Assembly: GCF_019711375.1 (NCBI RefSeq)
Contig: NZ_CP081295.1
Span: 2,269,001 to 2,333,000 of the forward strand
Direction: 5' to 3'
Origin: Qipengyuania aurantiaca
GTDB taxonomy: Bacteria > Pseudomonadota > Alphaproteobacteria > Sphingomonadales > Sphingomonadaceae
Length of the DNA stretch: 64,000 nucleotides
Shown one piece after another: positions 36,585-44,615 of this stretch. The notes under the pieces were generated by a model, which saw nothing but the letters and a program-made list of their open reading frames with translations, searched no databases and was not told the DNA's origin. Both the position numbers and the translations under genes were made by a program. Position 1 is the stretch's first letter. Each line of letters starts with the position of its first letter.

Positions 36585-37229
36585 ATGGACATCATTCTTC
36601 TCGGCCCTCCGGGCGCAGGCAAGGGCACGCAGGCGCATCGCCTGGTCGAGCATCATGGCATGATGCAGCTGTCGACCGGCGACATGCTCCGCGAAACCCG
36701 CAAGGCCGATACCGAGCTGGGTCGCAAGGTCGCCGACATCATGGATTCGGGCGGTCTTGTCTCGGACGACATCGTCTCGGCCATGATCGACGCCAAGCTG
36801 GCCGACATGGGGCCCGACGTGGGCGCCATCTTCGACGGCTATCCGCGCACCGAACACCAGGCCGCGCAGCTTGATGAAATCCTCGCCAAGCATGGCCGCA
36901 GCCTCGACCATGTGATCGAGCTCGAAGTGAACGAGGACGCGCTGGTCGAACGCATCACCGGCCGCTTCACCTGCGCCAATTGCGGTGCGGGCTATCACGA
37001 CACCTTCAAGCAGCCGAAGGTCGAAGGCGTGTGCGACGAATGCGGCTCGACCGAATTTAAGCGCCGCCCGGACGATAATGAGGAAACGGTGCGCCACCGC
37101 ATGTCGGTCTATCGCAATGAGACCGCACCGATCCTTCCCGGTTACGAGAAGCGCGGCATCGTGAAGCGTGTGGACGGCATGGGCGCGATCGACGACGTGA
37201 CGCACGCGATCGACGCAATCCTCGCGTAA
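36585..37229 (+). CDS. adk: Adenylate kinase with a four-Cys zinc LID
   Basis: It interconverts ATP, AMP and ADP. The 214-residue protein has the P-loop GPPGAGKGTQ, the AMP-site segment IFDGYPRTEHQA and a long LID with Cys130, Cys133, Cys150 and Cys153 (CxxC...CxxC), the zinc-binding form common in Gram-positive bacteria and many alphaproteobacteria. It follows secY as in many bacteria. Confidence 0.97.
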   Translation: MDIILLGPPGAGKGTQAHRLVEHHGMMQLSTGDMLRETRKADTELGRKVADIMDSGGLVSDDIVSAMIDAKLADMGPDVGAIFDGYPRTEHQAAQLDEILAKHGRSLDHVIELEVNEDALVERITGRFTCANCGAGYHDTFKQPKVEGVCDECGSTEFKRRPDDNEETVRHRMSVYRNETAPILPGYEKRGIVKRVDGMGAIDDVTHAIDAILA

Positions 37230-37286
37230 GGCTTTCCAAACCCGGCAGCCGCTCATAGAACCGCCCTCGTCATGAGGGAGAAGGTG

Positions 37287-37841
37287 ATGAGCAAACTCGC
37301 AATTTTAGCCGGCGCACTGGCGCTCGGCCTGTCCGTGCCGGCCGCTGCGGAGGTCGTCGCGAAGAGCGAGCAGGGCTTCGTCACCAAGGAAAGCGCCGAC
37401 ATCGCCGCCAGCCCGCGTCAGGTGTGGCTGGCGCTGATCAAGCCTGGCGAGTGGTGGAACGACAGTCACACCTGGTCGGCCGATGCCTCCAACATGACGC
37501 TCGTGCCCAGTGCGGGCGGGTGTTTCTGTGAAACGATCCCGGGCGAGGGCGACATCCCGCTCGACGGCAGCGCGCAGCACGCGGTTGTCGTCCAGGCGGT
37601 GCCCGACAAGGCGCTGCGCCTGCGCGGAGGCCTCGGCCCTTTGCAGGCCGTTCCCGCCACCGGTGTACTCACCATCTCGCTCGAAGAGATCGACGGCGGC
37701 ACGCGCGTGACCTGGGAATACAATGTCGGCGGCCCGATGGGTTTCGAGATCGACATGATCTCCAAGGCCGTCGACGGCGTGATGAGCCAGCAGCTCGCGG
37801 GCCTGCGCGACCATCTCGGGGCGCTTTCCACGGACGACTGA
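37287..37841 (+). CDS. Exported SRPBCC-fold protein
   Basis: The 184-residue product starts with a signal peptide (SKLAILAGALALGLSVPAAAE) followed by a START/Bet v 1-like SRPBCC domain: IAASPRQVWLALIKPGEWWN, then EIDGGTRVTWEYNVGG. Such proteins bind hydrophobic ligands; a periplasmic one is less usual. Two Cys lie together in GGCFCETIPG. AGGGAGAAGG supports ATG 37287 over ATG 37272. It sits between adk and gdhA, within what is otherwise a ribosomal block. Confidence 0.82.
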   Translation: MSKLAILAGALALGLSVPAAAEVVAKSEQGFVTKESADIAASPRQVWLALIKPGEWWNDSHTWSADASNMTLVPSAGGCFCETIPGEGDIPLDGSAQHAVVVQAVPDKALRLRGGLGPLQAVPATGVLTISLEEIDGGTRVTWEYNVGGPMGFEIDMISKAVDGVMSQQLAGLRDHLGALSTDD

Positions 37842-37987
37842 GCCGCCATCCGCGCGGAACCTCGCCCCCTTGCATAGATTGATCCGTCAGAGGCTGCGCG
37901 TGTGCAGCCGGGTCATCGCTGGCTGGCTATCGACCGGCCCGAATGCAGGACAGCCCCGCAAAAACGGGGAGAGATGGGAGGTGCGCC

Positions 37988-39346
37988 TTGGCATCCGTCT
38001 ACGACAGGCACGTCGATCTTCCGACCTTCATGGAAGGCGTGAAGAAGCGCAATCCGGGGCAGGATGAGTTCATCCAGGCCGTCCATGAGGTGGCGCAGGA
38101 CATCTTCGATTTCATCGAGGACAAGGAGGAATACCACGAGGCGCAGATCCTGCGGCGGATCGCCGAGCCCGATCGCGTGGTCTCCTTCCGCGTCTGCTGG
38201 GAGGATGACAACCACAACATCCGCGTCCAGCGCGGGTGGCGCGTGCAGAACAACAACGCGATCGGCCCCTACAAGGGCGGCATCCGGTTCCATCCCAGCG
38301 TGAACGAAAGCGTCCTCAAGTTCCTCGCCTTCGAGCAGACCTTCAAGAATTCGCTCACCGGCCTGCCGATGGGCGGCGGGAAGGGCGGGGCGAACTTCAA
38401 CCCCAAGGGCAAAAGCGACAGCGAAGTCATGCGCTTTTGCCAGTCCTTCATGACCGAACTCTATCGCCACATCGGCCCCGATACCGACGTGCCCGCGGGC
38501 GATATCGGCGTCGGCGCGCGCGAGATCGGCTATATGTTCGGCCAGTACAAGCGGATCACCAACCGCTGGGAAGGCGTGCTGACCGGCAAGGGCACTGAAT
38601 ACGGCGGCTCGAAGATGCGGCCCGAGGCCACCGGCTATGGCGCGGTCTACTTCCTGCGCAACATGCTGGAAAAGGACGGGCAGGATATCGAGGGCAAGCA
38701 AGCGGTCATTTCCGGCTCCGGCAATGTTGCAACGCATGCGGCGGAAAAGCTCTGCCAGCTCGGCGCCAAGGTGCTCACCCTGTCGGACAGCGACGGCTTC
38801 ATCCACGATCCCGACGGCATCGACCAGGAGAAGATCGACTGGGTCAAACGCCTCAAGAACGAGAGGCGTGGACGCATCAGCGAATACGCCGACCACTTCA
38901 CCAACGCGACCTTTCATGAGGGCAAGAAGCCATGGAATGTCGACTGCGACATCGCCCTCCCGTGCGCAACGCAGAACGAGCTGTGCGAGGACGATGCGAA
39001 GGCGCTGGTCGAGAACGGCTGCATGGCGGTCTCCGAAGGCGCGAACATGCCGACGACGCTCGAAGGGGTGAAGGTTTTCCACGAGGCGAAGATCCTCTAC
39101 GGGCCCGGCAAGGCGGCAAATGCCGGCGGGGTGGCCGTGTCGGGTCTGGAAATGAGCCAGAACGCCGAGCGGATCAGCTGGAACCACGACAAACTGGGCG
39201 AGATGCTCACCGAACTCATGCAGGACATCCACGACAAATGCGTCGAGCATGGCGAGCAGGACGGCTATATCGACTATGTCCGCGGGGCCAATATCGCCGG
39301 CTTCAAGAAGGTTGCAGACGCGATGCTCGCCTTCGGGGTGGTTTAA
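37988..39346 (+). CDS. gdhA: NADP-type glutamate dehydrogenase
   Basis: It converts 2-oxoglutarate and ammonium to glutamate. The length (about 452 residues) and the segments YKGGIRFHPSV, LPMGGGKGGANFNP (with catalytic Lys132) and DTDVPAGDIGVGAREIGYM fit the hexameric NADP-dependent type; ISGSGNVATHAAEKL is the dinucleotide-binding turn. The best ribosome-binding site, GGGAGG, points to a TTG start at 37988; an upstream start at 37943 would give 467 residues. It separates adk from rpsM. Confidence 0.95.
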   Translation: MASVYDRHVDLPTFMEGVKKRNPGQDEFIQAVHEVAQDIFDFIEDKEEYHEAQILRRIAEPDRVVSFRVCWEDDNHNIRVQRGWRVQNNNAIGPYKGGIRFHPSVNESVLKFLAFEQTFKNSLTGLPMGGGKGGANFNPKGKSDSEVMRFCQSFMTELYRHIGPDTDVPAGDIGVGAREIGYMFGQYKRITNRWEGVLTGKGTEYGGSKMRPEATGYGAVYFLRNMLEKDGQDIEGKQAVISGSGNVATHAAEKLCQLGAKVLTLSDSDGFIHDPDGIDQEKIDWVKRLKNERRGRISEYADHFTNATFHEGKKPWNVDCDIALPCATQNELCEDDAKALVENGCMAVSEGANMPTTLEGVKVFHEAKILYGPGKAANAGGVAVSGLEMSQNAERISWNHDKLGEMLTELMQDIHDKCVEHGEQDGYIDYVRGANIAGFKKVADAMLAFGVV

Positions 39347-39353
39347 CCGGATT

Positions 39354-39382
39354 TTGACGGACGCCGCGCCATTGTCTATGAC
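39354..39382 (+). promoter_or_regulatory. Candidate upstream promoter of the alpha operon
   Basis: TTGACG (39354-39359), a 17-base spacer and TATGAC (39377-39382), just after the gdhA stop codon. Confidence 0.45.
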
Positions 39383-39447
39383 ACCCTTGATAACACGGGC
39401 GGGGCAACCATATGGGCTGCCTTCGCGTGTTTGCGTGCGCGAGACGG

Positions 39448-39532
39448 TTGACCCTCGCGGCGAATCCGACTAAGCGCGCCTTTCATTCGACACTTGCGGC
39501 GAGTCCGGCAGGCGGTTGCCTATGTGCGCGCC
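39448..39532 (+). promoter_or_regulatory. Further candidate promoter elements before rpsM
   Basis: TTGACC (39448-39453), 17 bases and TAAGCG (39471-39476) form one weak candidate. Downstream, TATGTGCGCGCC (39521-39532) is identical to the -10 and discriminator of the candidate str promoter but has no good -35 at 16-18 bases; the nearest match is TTGCGG, 21 bases away. Confidence 0.4.
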
Positions 39533-39633
39533 ATCCGGGCTTTTTGCGCTACCGGCGTCCACGGGTGTCAGTGAAAACAAAGCGTTGAGATGGGGTCCCG
39601 CTTCAAGAGACCCTGTGGAGCATGGAGATTTAA

Positions 39634-40002
39634 GTGGCTCGTATTGCCGGGGTAAACATCCCCACCAACAAGCGCGTTATCATCGCGCTCACCTATATTC
39701 ACGGTATCGGTCGCACTAAGGCCGTCGAGATCGCCGACAAGCTCGGCATCGATCACACCACGCGTGTCCAGGACCTCACCGACGAGGAACTGCTTCGCGT
39801 TCGTGAAACCATCGATGAAGAGCATACGGTTGAAGGTGACCTTCGTCGCGAAACCGCGATGAACATCAAGCGCCTGATGGACCTGCGTTCCTATCGCGGC
39901 CTTCGTCACCGTGCCGGCCTGCCCGTTCGCGGCCAGCGCACCCACACCAACGCCCGCACCCGCAAGGGTAAGGCCAAGCCGATCGCCGGCAAGAAGAAGT
40001 AA
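39634..40002 (+). CDS. rpsM: 30S ribosomal protein S13
   Basis: A 122-residue S13 of the 30S head that contacts P-site tRNA and L5. It begins [20 protein letters not shown] and ends in the basic [20 protein letters not shown] tail. The GTG start is preceded by GGAG. First gene of the alpha operon; 287 noncoding bases precede it. Confidence 0.98.
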   Translation: MARIAGVNIPTNKRVIIALTYIHGIGRTKAVEIADKLGIDHTTRVQDLTDEELLRVRETIDEEHTVEGDLRRETAMNIKRLMDLRSYRGLRHRAGLPVRGQRTHTNARTRKGKAKPIAGKKK

Positions 40003-40058
40003 GCTTCGGGTTTCCCGATAAGCTTTTGCCTTCTTGATAGAATAGAGGAATACACACC

Positions 40059-40448
40059 ATGGCACGCGAACCAGGCCGCGTACGGCGCCGCGATAAGAAG
40101 AACATCTCTTCGGGCGTCGCGCACATCAACGCCAGCTTCAACAACACGATGATCACCATCACCGACGCGCAGGGCAACGCCATCAGCTGGTCCAGCGCCG
40201 GCATGATGGGCTTCAAGGGCAGCCGCAAGTCGACTCCCTATGCCGCGCAGGTTGCCGCCGACGACGCAGGCCGCAAGGCCGCCGAACACGGCGTGCGCAC
40301 CCTCGAAGTCGAAGTGAAGGGCCCGGGCTCGGGTCGTGAGAGCGCACTGCGCGGTCTCGCGGCTGTGGGCTTCACCATCACCTCGATCCGCGACGTGACG
40401 CCGATCCCGCACAACGGGGTCCGTCCTTCCAAGCGTCGTCGCGTCTGA
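40059..40448 (+). CDS. rpsK: 30S ribosomal protein S11
   Basis: A 129-residue S11 of the 30S platform, with [19 protein letters not shown] and the end [26 protein letters not shown] precedes the ATG. The next gene is rpoA, without rpsD between them as in enterobacteria. Confidence 0.98.
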   Translation: MAREPGRVRRRDKKNISSGVAHINASFNNTMITITDAQGNAISWSSAGMMGFKGSRKSTPYAAQVAADDAGRKAAEHGVRTLEVEVKGPGSGRESALRGLAAVGFTITSIRDVTPIPHNGVRPSKRRRV

Positions 40449-40461
40449 TCCGTACCTGCCT

Positions 40462-40528
40462 GGTGGCTCGGATACGCTGAGCCACCGACACATTCACGGA
40501 CCGGACGCTCGATAAAGAGCTCCGGTCC
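40462..40528 (+). other. Two hairpins between rpsK and rpoA
   Basis: GGTGGCTC (40462-40469) pairs with GAGCCACC (40479-40486), and GGACCGG (40498-40504) pairs with CCGGTCC (40522-40528). Neither has a T-run. They occupy the position of rpsD in the enterobacterial alpha operon. Confidence 0.45.
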
Positions 40529-40555
40529 TGCCCGCATCCACACCAGGGGAAATCC

Positions 40556-41611
40556 ATGTCCGTCAACATCAAGAACTGGCAGGAACTCAAGAAACCCAAC
40601 ACCCTCGACATCAAGGACGGTGGCGACAAGGGCCGCAAGGCGACCTTCGTGGCCGAACCGCTCGAGCGCGGCTTCGGCCTTACGCTCGGCAACGCGCTGC
40701 GTCGCGTTCTGCTGTCCTCGCTGCAGGGTGCAGCCATTACCTCGATCAAGATCGAGAACGTGCTGCATGAATTCTCCTCGCTCGCCGGCGTGCGCGAGGA
40801 CGTCACCGATATCGTCCTGAACGTGAAGCAGATCGCGCTCAAGATGGAAGGCGAAGGCCTCAAGCGCCTCCAGCTCTCGGCCACCGGCCCGGGCGAAGTG
40901 AAGGCCGGCGACATCGCCGTCACCGGCGACATCGAGGTCATGAACAAGGACCTCGTCATCTGTCACCTCGACGAAGGTGCCACGCTGAACATGGAACTGA
41001 CCGCGGACACCGGTAAGGGCTACCGCCCCGCCGTGATGAACCGTCCGGTCGACGCTCCGATCGGCCTCATCCCGGTCGACAGCCTGTACTCGCCGGTCCG
41101 CCAGGTGAGCTACAAGGTCGAGAACGCCCGTGTCGGCCAGGAACTGGACTACGACAAGCTTTCGCTGACCATCGAAACCGACGGCACCGTCACTCCGGAA
41201 GACGCCGTGGCCTATGCCGCGCGCATCCTCCAGGATCAGCTGACCCTGTTCGTCCACTTCGAAGACGGCATCCCGCAGCCCAGCTCGGCCATGATCGGCC
41301 AGGCTGCAGAGCCGCAGGAAAGCGACACCAACCAGCTCAACCGTTACCTCCTCAAGAAGGTCGACGAGCTGGAACTGTCGGTCCGTTCGGCAAACTGCCT
41401 CAAGAACGACAACATCATCTACATCGGCGACCTGGTCCAAAAGACCGAGGCCGAGATGCTCCGTACGCCGAACTTCGGCCGCAAGTCGCTCAACGAGATC
41501 AAGGAAGTCCTGAGCTCGATGGGTCTGCGCCTCGGCATGGACATCCCTGGCTGGCCGCCGGAAAACATCGAGGAAATGGCCAAGAAGCTCGAACAGGAGC
41601 TGCTGGGCTAA
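40556..41611 (+). CDS. rpoA: DNA-directed RNA polymerase subunit alpha
   Basis: The 351-residue alpha subunit. The N-terminal dimerisation domain contains [20 protein letters not shown] and the C-terminal DNA-binding domain reads [20 protein letters not shown] with [17 protein letters not shown]. Alpha nucleates polymerase assembly and contacts UP elements and activators. AGGGGAAA precedes the ATG. Confidence 0.98.
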   Translation: MSVNIKNWQELKKPNTLDIKDGGDKGRKATFVAEPLERGFGLTLGNALRRVLLSSLQGAAITSIKIENVLHEFSSLAGVREDVTDIVLNVKQIALKMEGEGLKRLQLSATGPGEVKAGDIAVTGDIEVMNKDLVICHLDEGATLNMELTADTGKGYRPAVMNRPVDAPIGLIPVDSLYSPVRQVSYKVENARVGQELDYDKLSLTIETDGTVTPEDAVAYAARILQDQLTLFVHFEDGIPQPSSAMIGQAAEPQESDTNQLNRYLLKKVDELELSVRSANCLKNDNIIYIGDLVQKTEAEMLRTPNFGRKSLNEIKEVLSSMGLRLGMDIPGWPPENIEEMAKKLEQELLG

Positions 41612-41628
41612 TCCAGATACACGGGAGT

Positions 41629-41652
41629 GGGCCGGACCCGTTAATCCGGCCC
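41629..41652 (+). other. Hairpin between rpoA and rplQ
   Basis: GGGCCGGA (41629-41636) pairs perfectly with TCCGGCCC (41645-41652) around an 8-base loop. No T-run; probably a processing or stabilising stem. Confidence 0.4.
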
Positions 41653-41701
41653 GTATCGGGCTACCTAGAACGGGCCCCCTACGAACGAAGAAGGAAGTAC
41701 T

Positions 41702-42121
41702 ATGCGTCACAAGATTTCGGGCCGTAAGCTCCAGCGCAAGACCGGCCACCGCAAGGCCCTGTTCCGCAACATGAGCGCCGCGCTCATCAAGCACGAGCAG
41801 ATCCTCACCACGCAGGCGAAGGCCAAGGAACTGCGTCCTTACATCGAGAAGCTGATCACGCTCGCAAAGCGTGGCGGTCTTTCGAACCGCCGCCTTGCCA
41901 TGAGCAAGCTGCAGGACGAAACGCAGCTGAAGAAGCTGTTTGACGTTCTGGCCGAGCGTTACTCGGACCGTGACGGCGGCTACACCCGCGTCATCAAGGC
42001 TGGCTACCGCGGCAGCGACGCCGCCGCCATGGCCGTCATCGAATTCGTCGACCGCGATGTCGACGCCAAGGGCCAGGACAGCGGCCCGGTGATGACCGAG
42101 GAAGAGATGGAAGACGCGTAA
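41702..42121 (+). CDS. rplQ: 50S ribosomal protein L17
   Basis: A 139-residue L17 near the exit tunnel. It begins [20 protein letters not shown] and has the family segment [19 protein letters not shown]; the C-terminus is acidic. AAGAAGGAAG precedes the ATG. Last gene of the alpha operon, followed by a strong terminator. Confidence 0.98.
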   Translation: MRHKISGRKLQRKTGHRKALFRNMSAALIKHEQILTTQAKAKELRPYIEKLITLAKRGGLSNRRLAMSKLQDETQLKKLFDVLAERYSDRDGGYTRVIKAGYRGSDAAAMAVIEFVDRDVDAKGQDSGPVMTEEEMEDA

Positions 42122-42150
42122 GCGCTTCGCTCGACACGAGACATGGAAGA

Positions 42151-42179
42151 GGCCGGGGGAGAAATCCTCCGGCCTTTTT
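42151..42179 (+). terminator. Rho-independent terminator of the alpha operon
   Basis: GGCCGGGGGA (42151-42160) pairs with TCCTCCGGCC (42165-42174) with one mismatch around a GAAA loop, followed by five T. Confidence 0.9.
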
Positions 42180-42189
42180 CTATGCGCGC

Positions 42190-42244
42190 TTGACTCTCGA
42201 ACGGCTTTGACAGATATTTCTGTCATGACAGAAAAGAATGACAG
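42190..42244 (+). promoter_or_regulatory. Promoter and TGACAG operator of the GbsR-type gene
   Basis: TTGACT (42190-42195), a 17-base spacer and GATATT (42213-42218) form a promoter. TGACAG (42208-42213) and CTGTCA (42220-42225) form an inverted repeat over the -10, and two more TGACAG copies follow at 42226-42231 and 42239-42244. The expected transcription start lies at or next to the ATG at 42225. Confidence 0.6.
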
Positions 42245-42791
42245 GATCGAATTGTCGCCATCCATCGCGCGCTTCGTGCTGCATTGGGGCGATCTGGGCA
42301 GCCAGTGGGGCGTGAATCGCTCGGTCGCGCAAATCCATGCGCTTCTGTTCATCTCCGACGAACCGCTCAACGCCGAACAGATCGCAGCGACGCTGGGCCT
42401 CGCCCGCTCAAATGTGTCGAATTCGATCCGCGAGCTGCTTTCGTGGAAACTGATCGAGCGCGTGCCCGTGCTGGGCGAGCGACGCGATCATTTCACGGCC
42501 GAAGCCGACATCTGGGAAATGGCAACGCGCATCGCCCGCGGGCGCAAGGAGCGCGAGATCGATCCGGCGGAGGCGGCGCTCAAGCTGTGCAATGAAGAGG
42601 CCACGCGCGATCCCGCCATCAGCCCGCAGGCCCGCCAGAAGCTCGCCGACATGCTCGAGTTCGTCTCCACGATGTCGCGCTGGCACGACGAGATGCTCAA
42701 CGTACCGAAGGGCGCGCTCATGACGCTGATCGGTCTGGGGTCAGGGATCGTGAAGGTTATCGGATGGAGGCCCGGCAAGGGCAAGAAATAG
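42225..42791 (+). CDS. GbsR/MarR-type transcriptional regulator
   Basis: A winged-helix regulator of the GbsR class: HALLFISDEPLNAEQIAATL, then LARSNVSNSIRELLSWKLIE and the wing LGERRDHFTAE, followed by a helical C-terminal half. From ATG 42225 it has 188 residues; TTG 42207 would add six. No ribosome-binding site is visible and the candidate -10 ends seven bases before the ATG, so the mRNA may be leaderless. It heads an operon with a DUF4166 protein, a saccharopine-dehydrogenase-like protein and a serine hydrolase and probably controls it. Confidence 0.85.
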   Translation: MTEKNDRIELSPSIARFVLHWGDLGSQWGVNRSVAQIHALLFISDEPLNAEQIAATLGLARSNVSNSIRELLSWKLIERVPVLGERRDHFTAEADIWEMATRIARGRKEREIDPAEAALKLCNEEATRDPAISPQARQKLADMLEFVSTMSRWHDEMLNVPKGALMTLIGLGSGIVKVIGWRPGKGKK

Positions 42792-42814
42792 CGCAATCGC
42801 GAAAGGGGAAGGCG

Positions 42815-43471
42815 ATGCAGGCGCAGGAGCAAGAGGTCAGGCAAGACGGACCGGTCGCAAGTGGGCTGGCCTATGACACGCGCTTCCGGGCCCTCGTGGG
42901 TGAAGTGGCCTGGCGCGGGCTCCCGCAGGCCGTGCAAAAGCGCTTCTCGAAGCGCCTCGCGGAGGCGAAGCTCGCAATTTACCCCGGCGTGATCGAGGAG
43001 GTCCGCTTCAGCCGCGCTGGGTGGCTTCTCGCCCAGCTATGCCGGGTGATCGGCGCCCCGCTGCCGCTCCATGCGGACAAGGGCGTGCCCGCCACGGTCT
43101 CGGTCAGCGAAGACGGGGCGAGCGGCGGCCAGTGCTGGACGCGCGTCTACGCCCGCAAGCGCGGTTTCCCGCAGGTGATCCACAGCGCCAAGCGCTTCGC
43201 CGGGCGTTCGGGGCTGGAAGAGTATCTCGGACGGGGCATCGGCATGGCGCTCAAGGTGGTCGCGATCGAGCGCGGCCTCGAATTTCGCAGCGACCACTAT
43301 TTCCTCGACATCGGGCCAGTCCGCTTGCGCCTGCCGCACTGGATCGGGCCGGGCCGCACGGTCGTCCGCCACCGCGACCTCGGCGAGGGGCGGTTCGAAT
43401 TCTCGTTGAGCCTCGTCCACCCCTTGCTGGGCGAACTGGTTTACCAGATGGGAGTGTTCCGCGATGGCTGA
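42815..43471 (+). CDS. DUF4166-domain protein
   Basis: A 218-residue protein with the features of DUF4166: an early PQAVQKRFSKRLAEAKLAIY segment, the core VYARKRGFPQVIHSAKRFAG and the ending FEFSLSLVHPLLGELVYQMG. No signal peptide or transmembrane helix is clear. The biochemical role is unknown. In other genomes, as I recall, DUF4166 can be fused to a saccharopine-dehydrogenase-like domain; here that partner is the next gene, overlapping by eight bases. GGGGAAGG precedes ATG 42815. Confidence 0.8.
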   Translation: MQAQEQEVRQDGPVASGLAYDTRFRALVGEVAWRGLPQAVQKRFSKRLAEAKLAIYPGVIEEVRFSRAGWLLAQLCRVIGAPLPLHADKGVPATVSVSEDGASGGQCWTRVYARKRGFPQVIHSAKRFAGRSGLEEYLGRGIGMALKVVAIERGLEFRSDHYFLDIGPVRLRLPHWIGPGRTVVRHRDLGEGRFEFSLSLVHPLLGELVYQMGVFRDG

Positions 43472-44615
43472 GCCTTTGAAAGTCCTGCTGGTGGGCGCGA
43501 GCGGTGTCTTCGGGTCGCGCCTTGCCGAACTGGCGGTAAAGGAGCCGGGCATCGCGCTGACGCTGGCGGCGCGCAACCTTGCCAAGCTGGAGGCGCTCGC
43601 CGCCCGGCTTCCCGCGAAGGTCGGGCTGGCCCGCATCGATCGCGACCACGTGAAATCGGTCGATCTTGTGGGCTACGATCTCGTGATCGACGCCGCCGGC
43701 CCTTTTCAGCATTCGCACACGCGGCTGATCGACGCGGCGATTGGGGCGCGAGTCGACTATTTGGACCTTGCCGACGGGCGCGAGTTCATCGCCCGCTTCC
43801 CGCGCTTCGACGCGCAGGCGAGGGAGGCCGGTGTCGCGCTGGTGACGGGCGCAAGCTCGATCCCTGCACTCAGCCACGCGGTCCTGGACTGGCTGACGGC
43901 AGGCTGGCGTGCAATCGACGACCTGCGCGTCGGCATCTACCCCGGCAACCGCGCCCCGCGCGGCCGCTCGGTAGTGGAAGCGATCCTCTCCTATGTCGGC
44001 AAGCCCGTCCACGTCTTTCGCGAAGGCGCGTGGCAGGAGGTGCCGGGCTGGGGCGGCCTCCACCGCGAGGACATCCCGCGCATCGGCAAACGCTGGGCCT
44101 CGGTCTGCGACACGCCCGAGCAGGACCTGCTGGTCGCGCGCTACAAGCCGCGCCGGTCGGCGGAGTTCTTTGCCGGGCTGGAGCTTGGCCTTCTGCATAT
44201 CGGCCTGTGGCTGTGCGCGCTGCCGGTGCGCTGGGGCTGGCTCAAGACCCTGCAGCCATTTGCTCTGCCGATGCTCAAGCTTGCCGAACTGGTGCGGCTC
44301 GTCGGCTCCGATCGGGGTGCGATGACGGTGAGGGCGCGGGGCGAGGGGCCTGCTGGGGAATCGGTCGAGAACACATGGATACTGCGCGCCGACGCCAATC
44401 GCGGGCCTTATGTCCCGGTGCTCGCCGCGCTGGCGATGATCCGGCACCGTCGGGAGGGCACGGGTCCGGGGAAGGGCGCGCATGTCTGTTCGGGCTTCCT
44501 CGCGCTCGAGGATTTCCTGCCCGACATGGAGGCGCTCGGCATGGAGCATTGGTTCGAAAGCGCGCCGCAAGGCTTTGACTTGGCGCAGGAGGCGCGGCAA
44601 TCCTCTGCCGCATGA
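43464..44615 (+). CDS. Saccharopine-dehydrogenase-like NAD(P)-binding protein
   Basis: A 383-residue protein with an N-terminal Rossmann fold (KVLLVGASGVFGSRLAELAV) and the family segments VIDAAGPFQHSHTRLIDAAI and ALVTGASSIPALSHAVLDWL. A hydrophobic stretch near LGLLHIGLWLCALPVRWGWL may attach it to membrane. The substrate is unknown; lysine metabolism is unlikely from context. It overlaps the DUF4166 gene and the serine hydrolase gene, so the three are probably made together. Confidence 0.85.
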   Translation: MAEPLKVLLVGASGVFGSRLAELAVKEPGIALTLAARNLAKLEALAARLPAKVGLARIDRDHVKSVDLVGYDLVIDAAGPFQHSHTRLIDAAIGARVDYLDLADGREFIARFPRFDAQAREAGVALVTGASSIPALSHAVLDWLTAGWRAIDDLRVGIYPGNRAPRGRSVVEAILSYVGKPVHVFREGAWQEVPGWGGLHREDIPRIGKRWASVCDTPEQDLLVARYKPRRSAEFFAGLELGLLHIGLWLCALPVRWGWLKTLQPFALPMLKLAELVRLVGSDRGAMTVRARGEGPAGESVENTWILRADANRGPYVPVLAALAMIRHRREGTGPGKGAHVCSGFLALEDFLPDMEALGMEHWFESAPQGFDLAQEARQSSAA

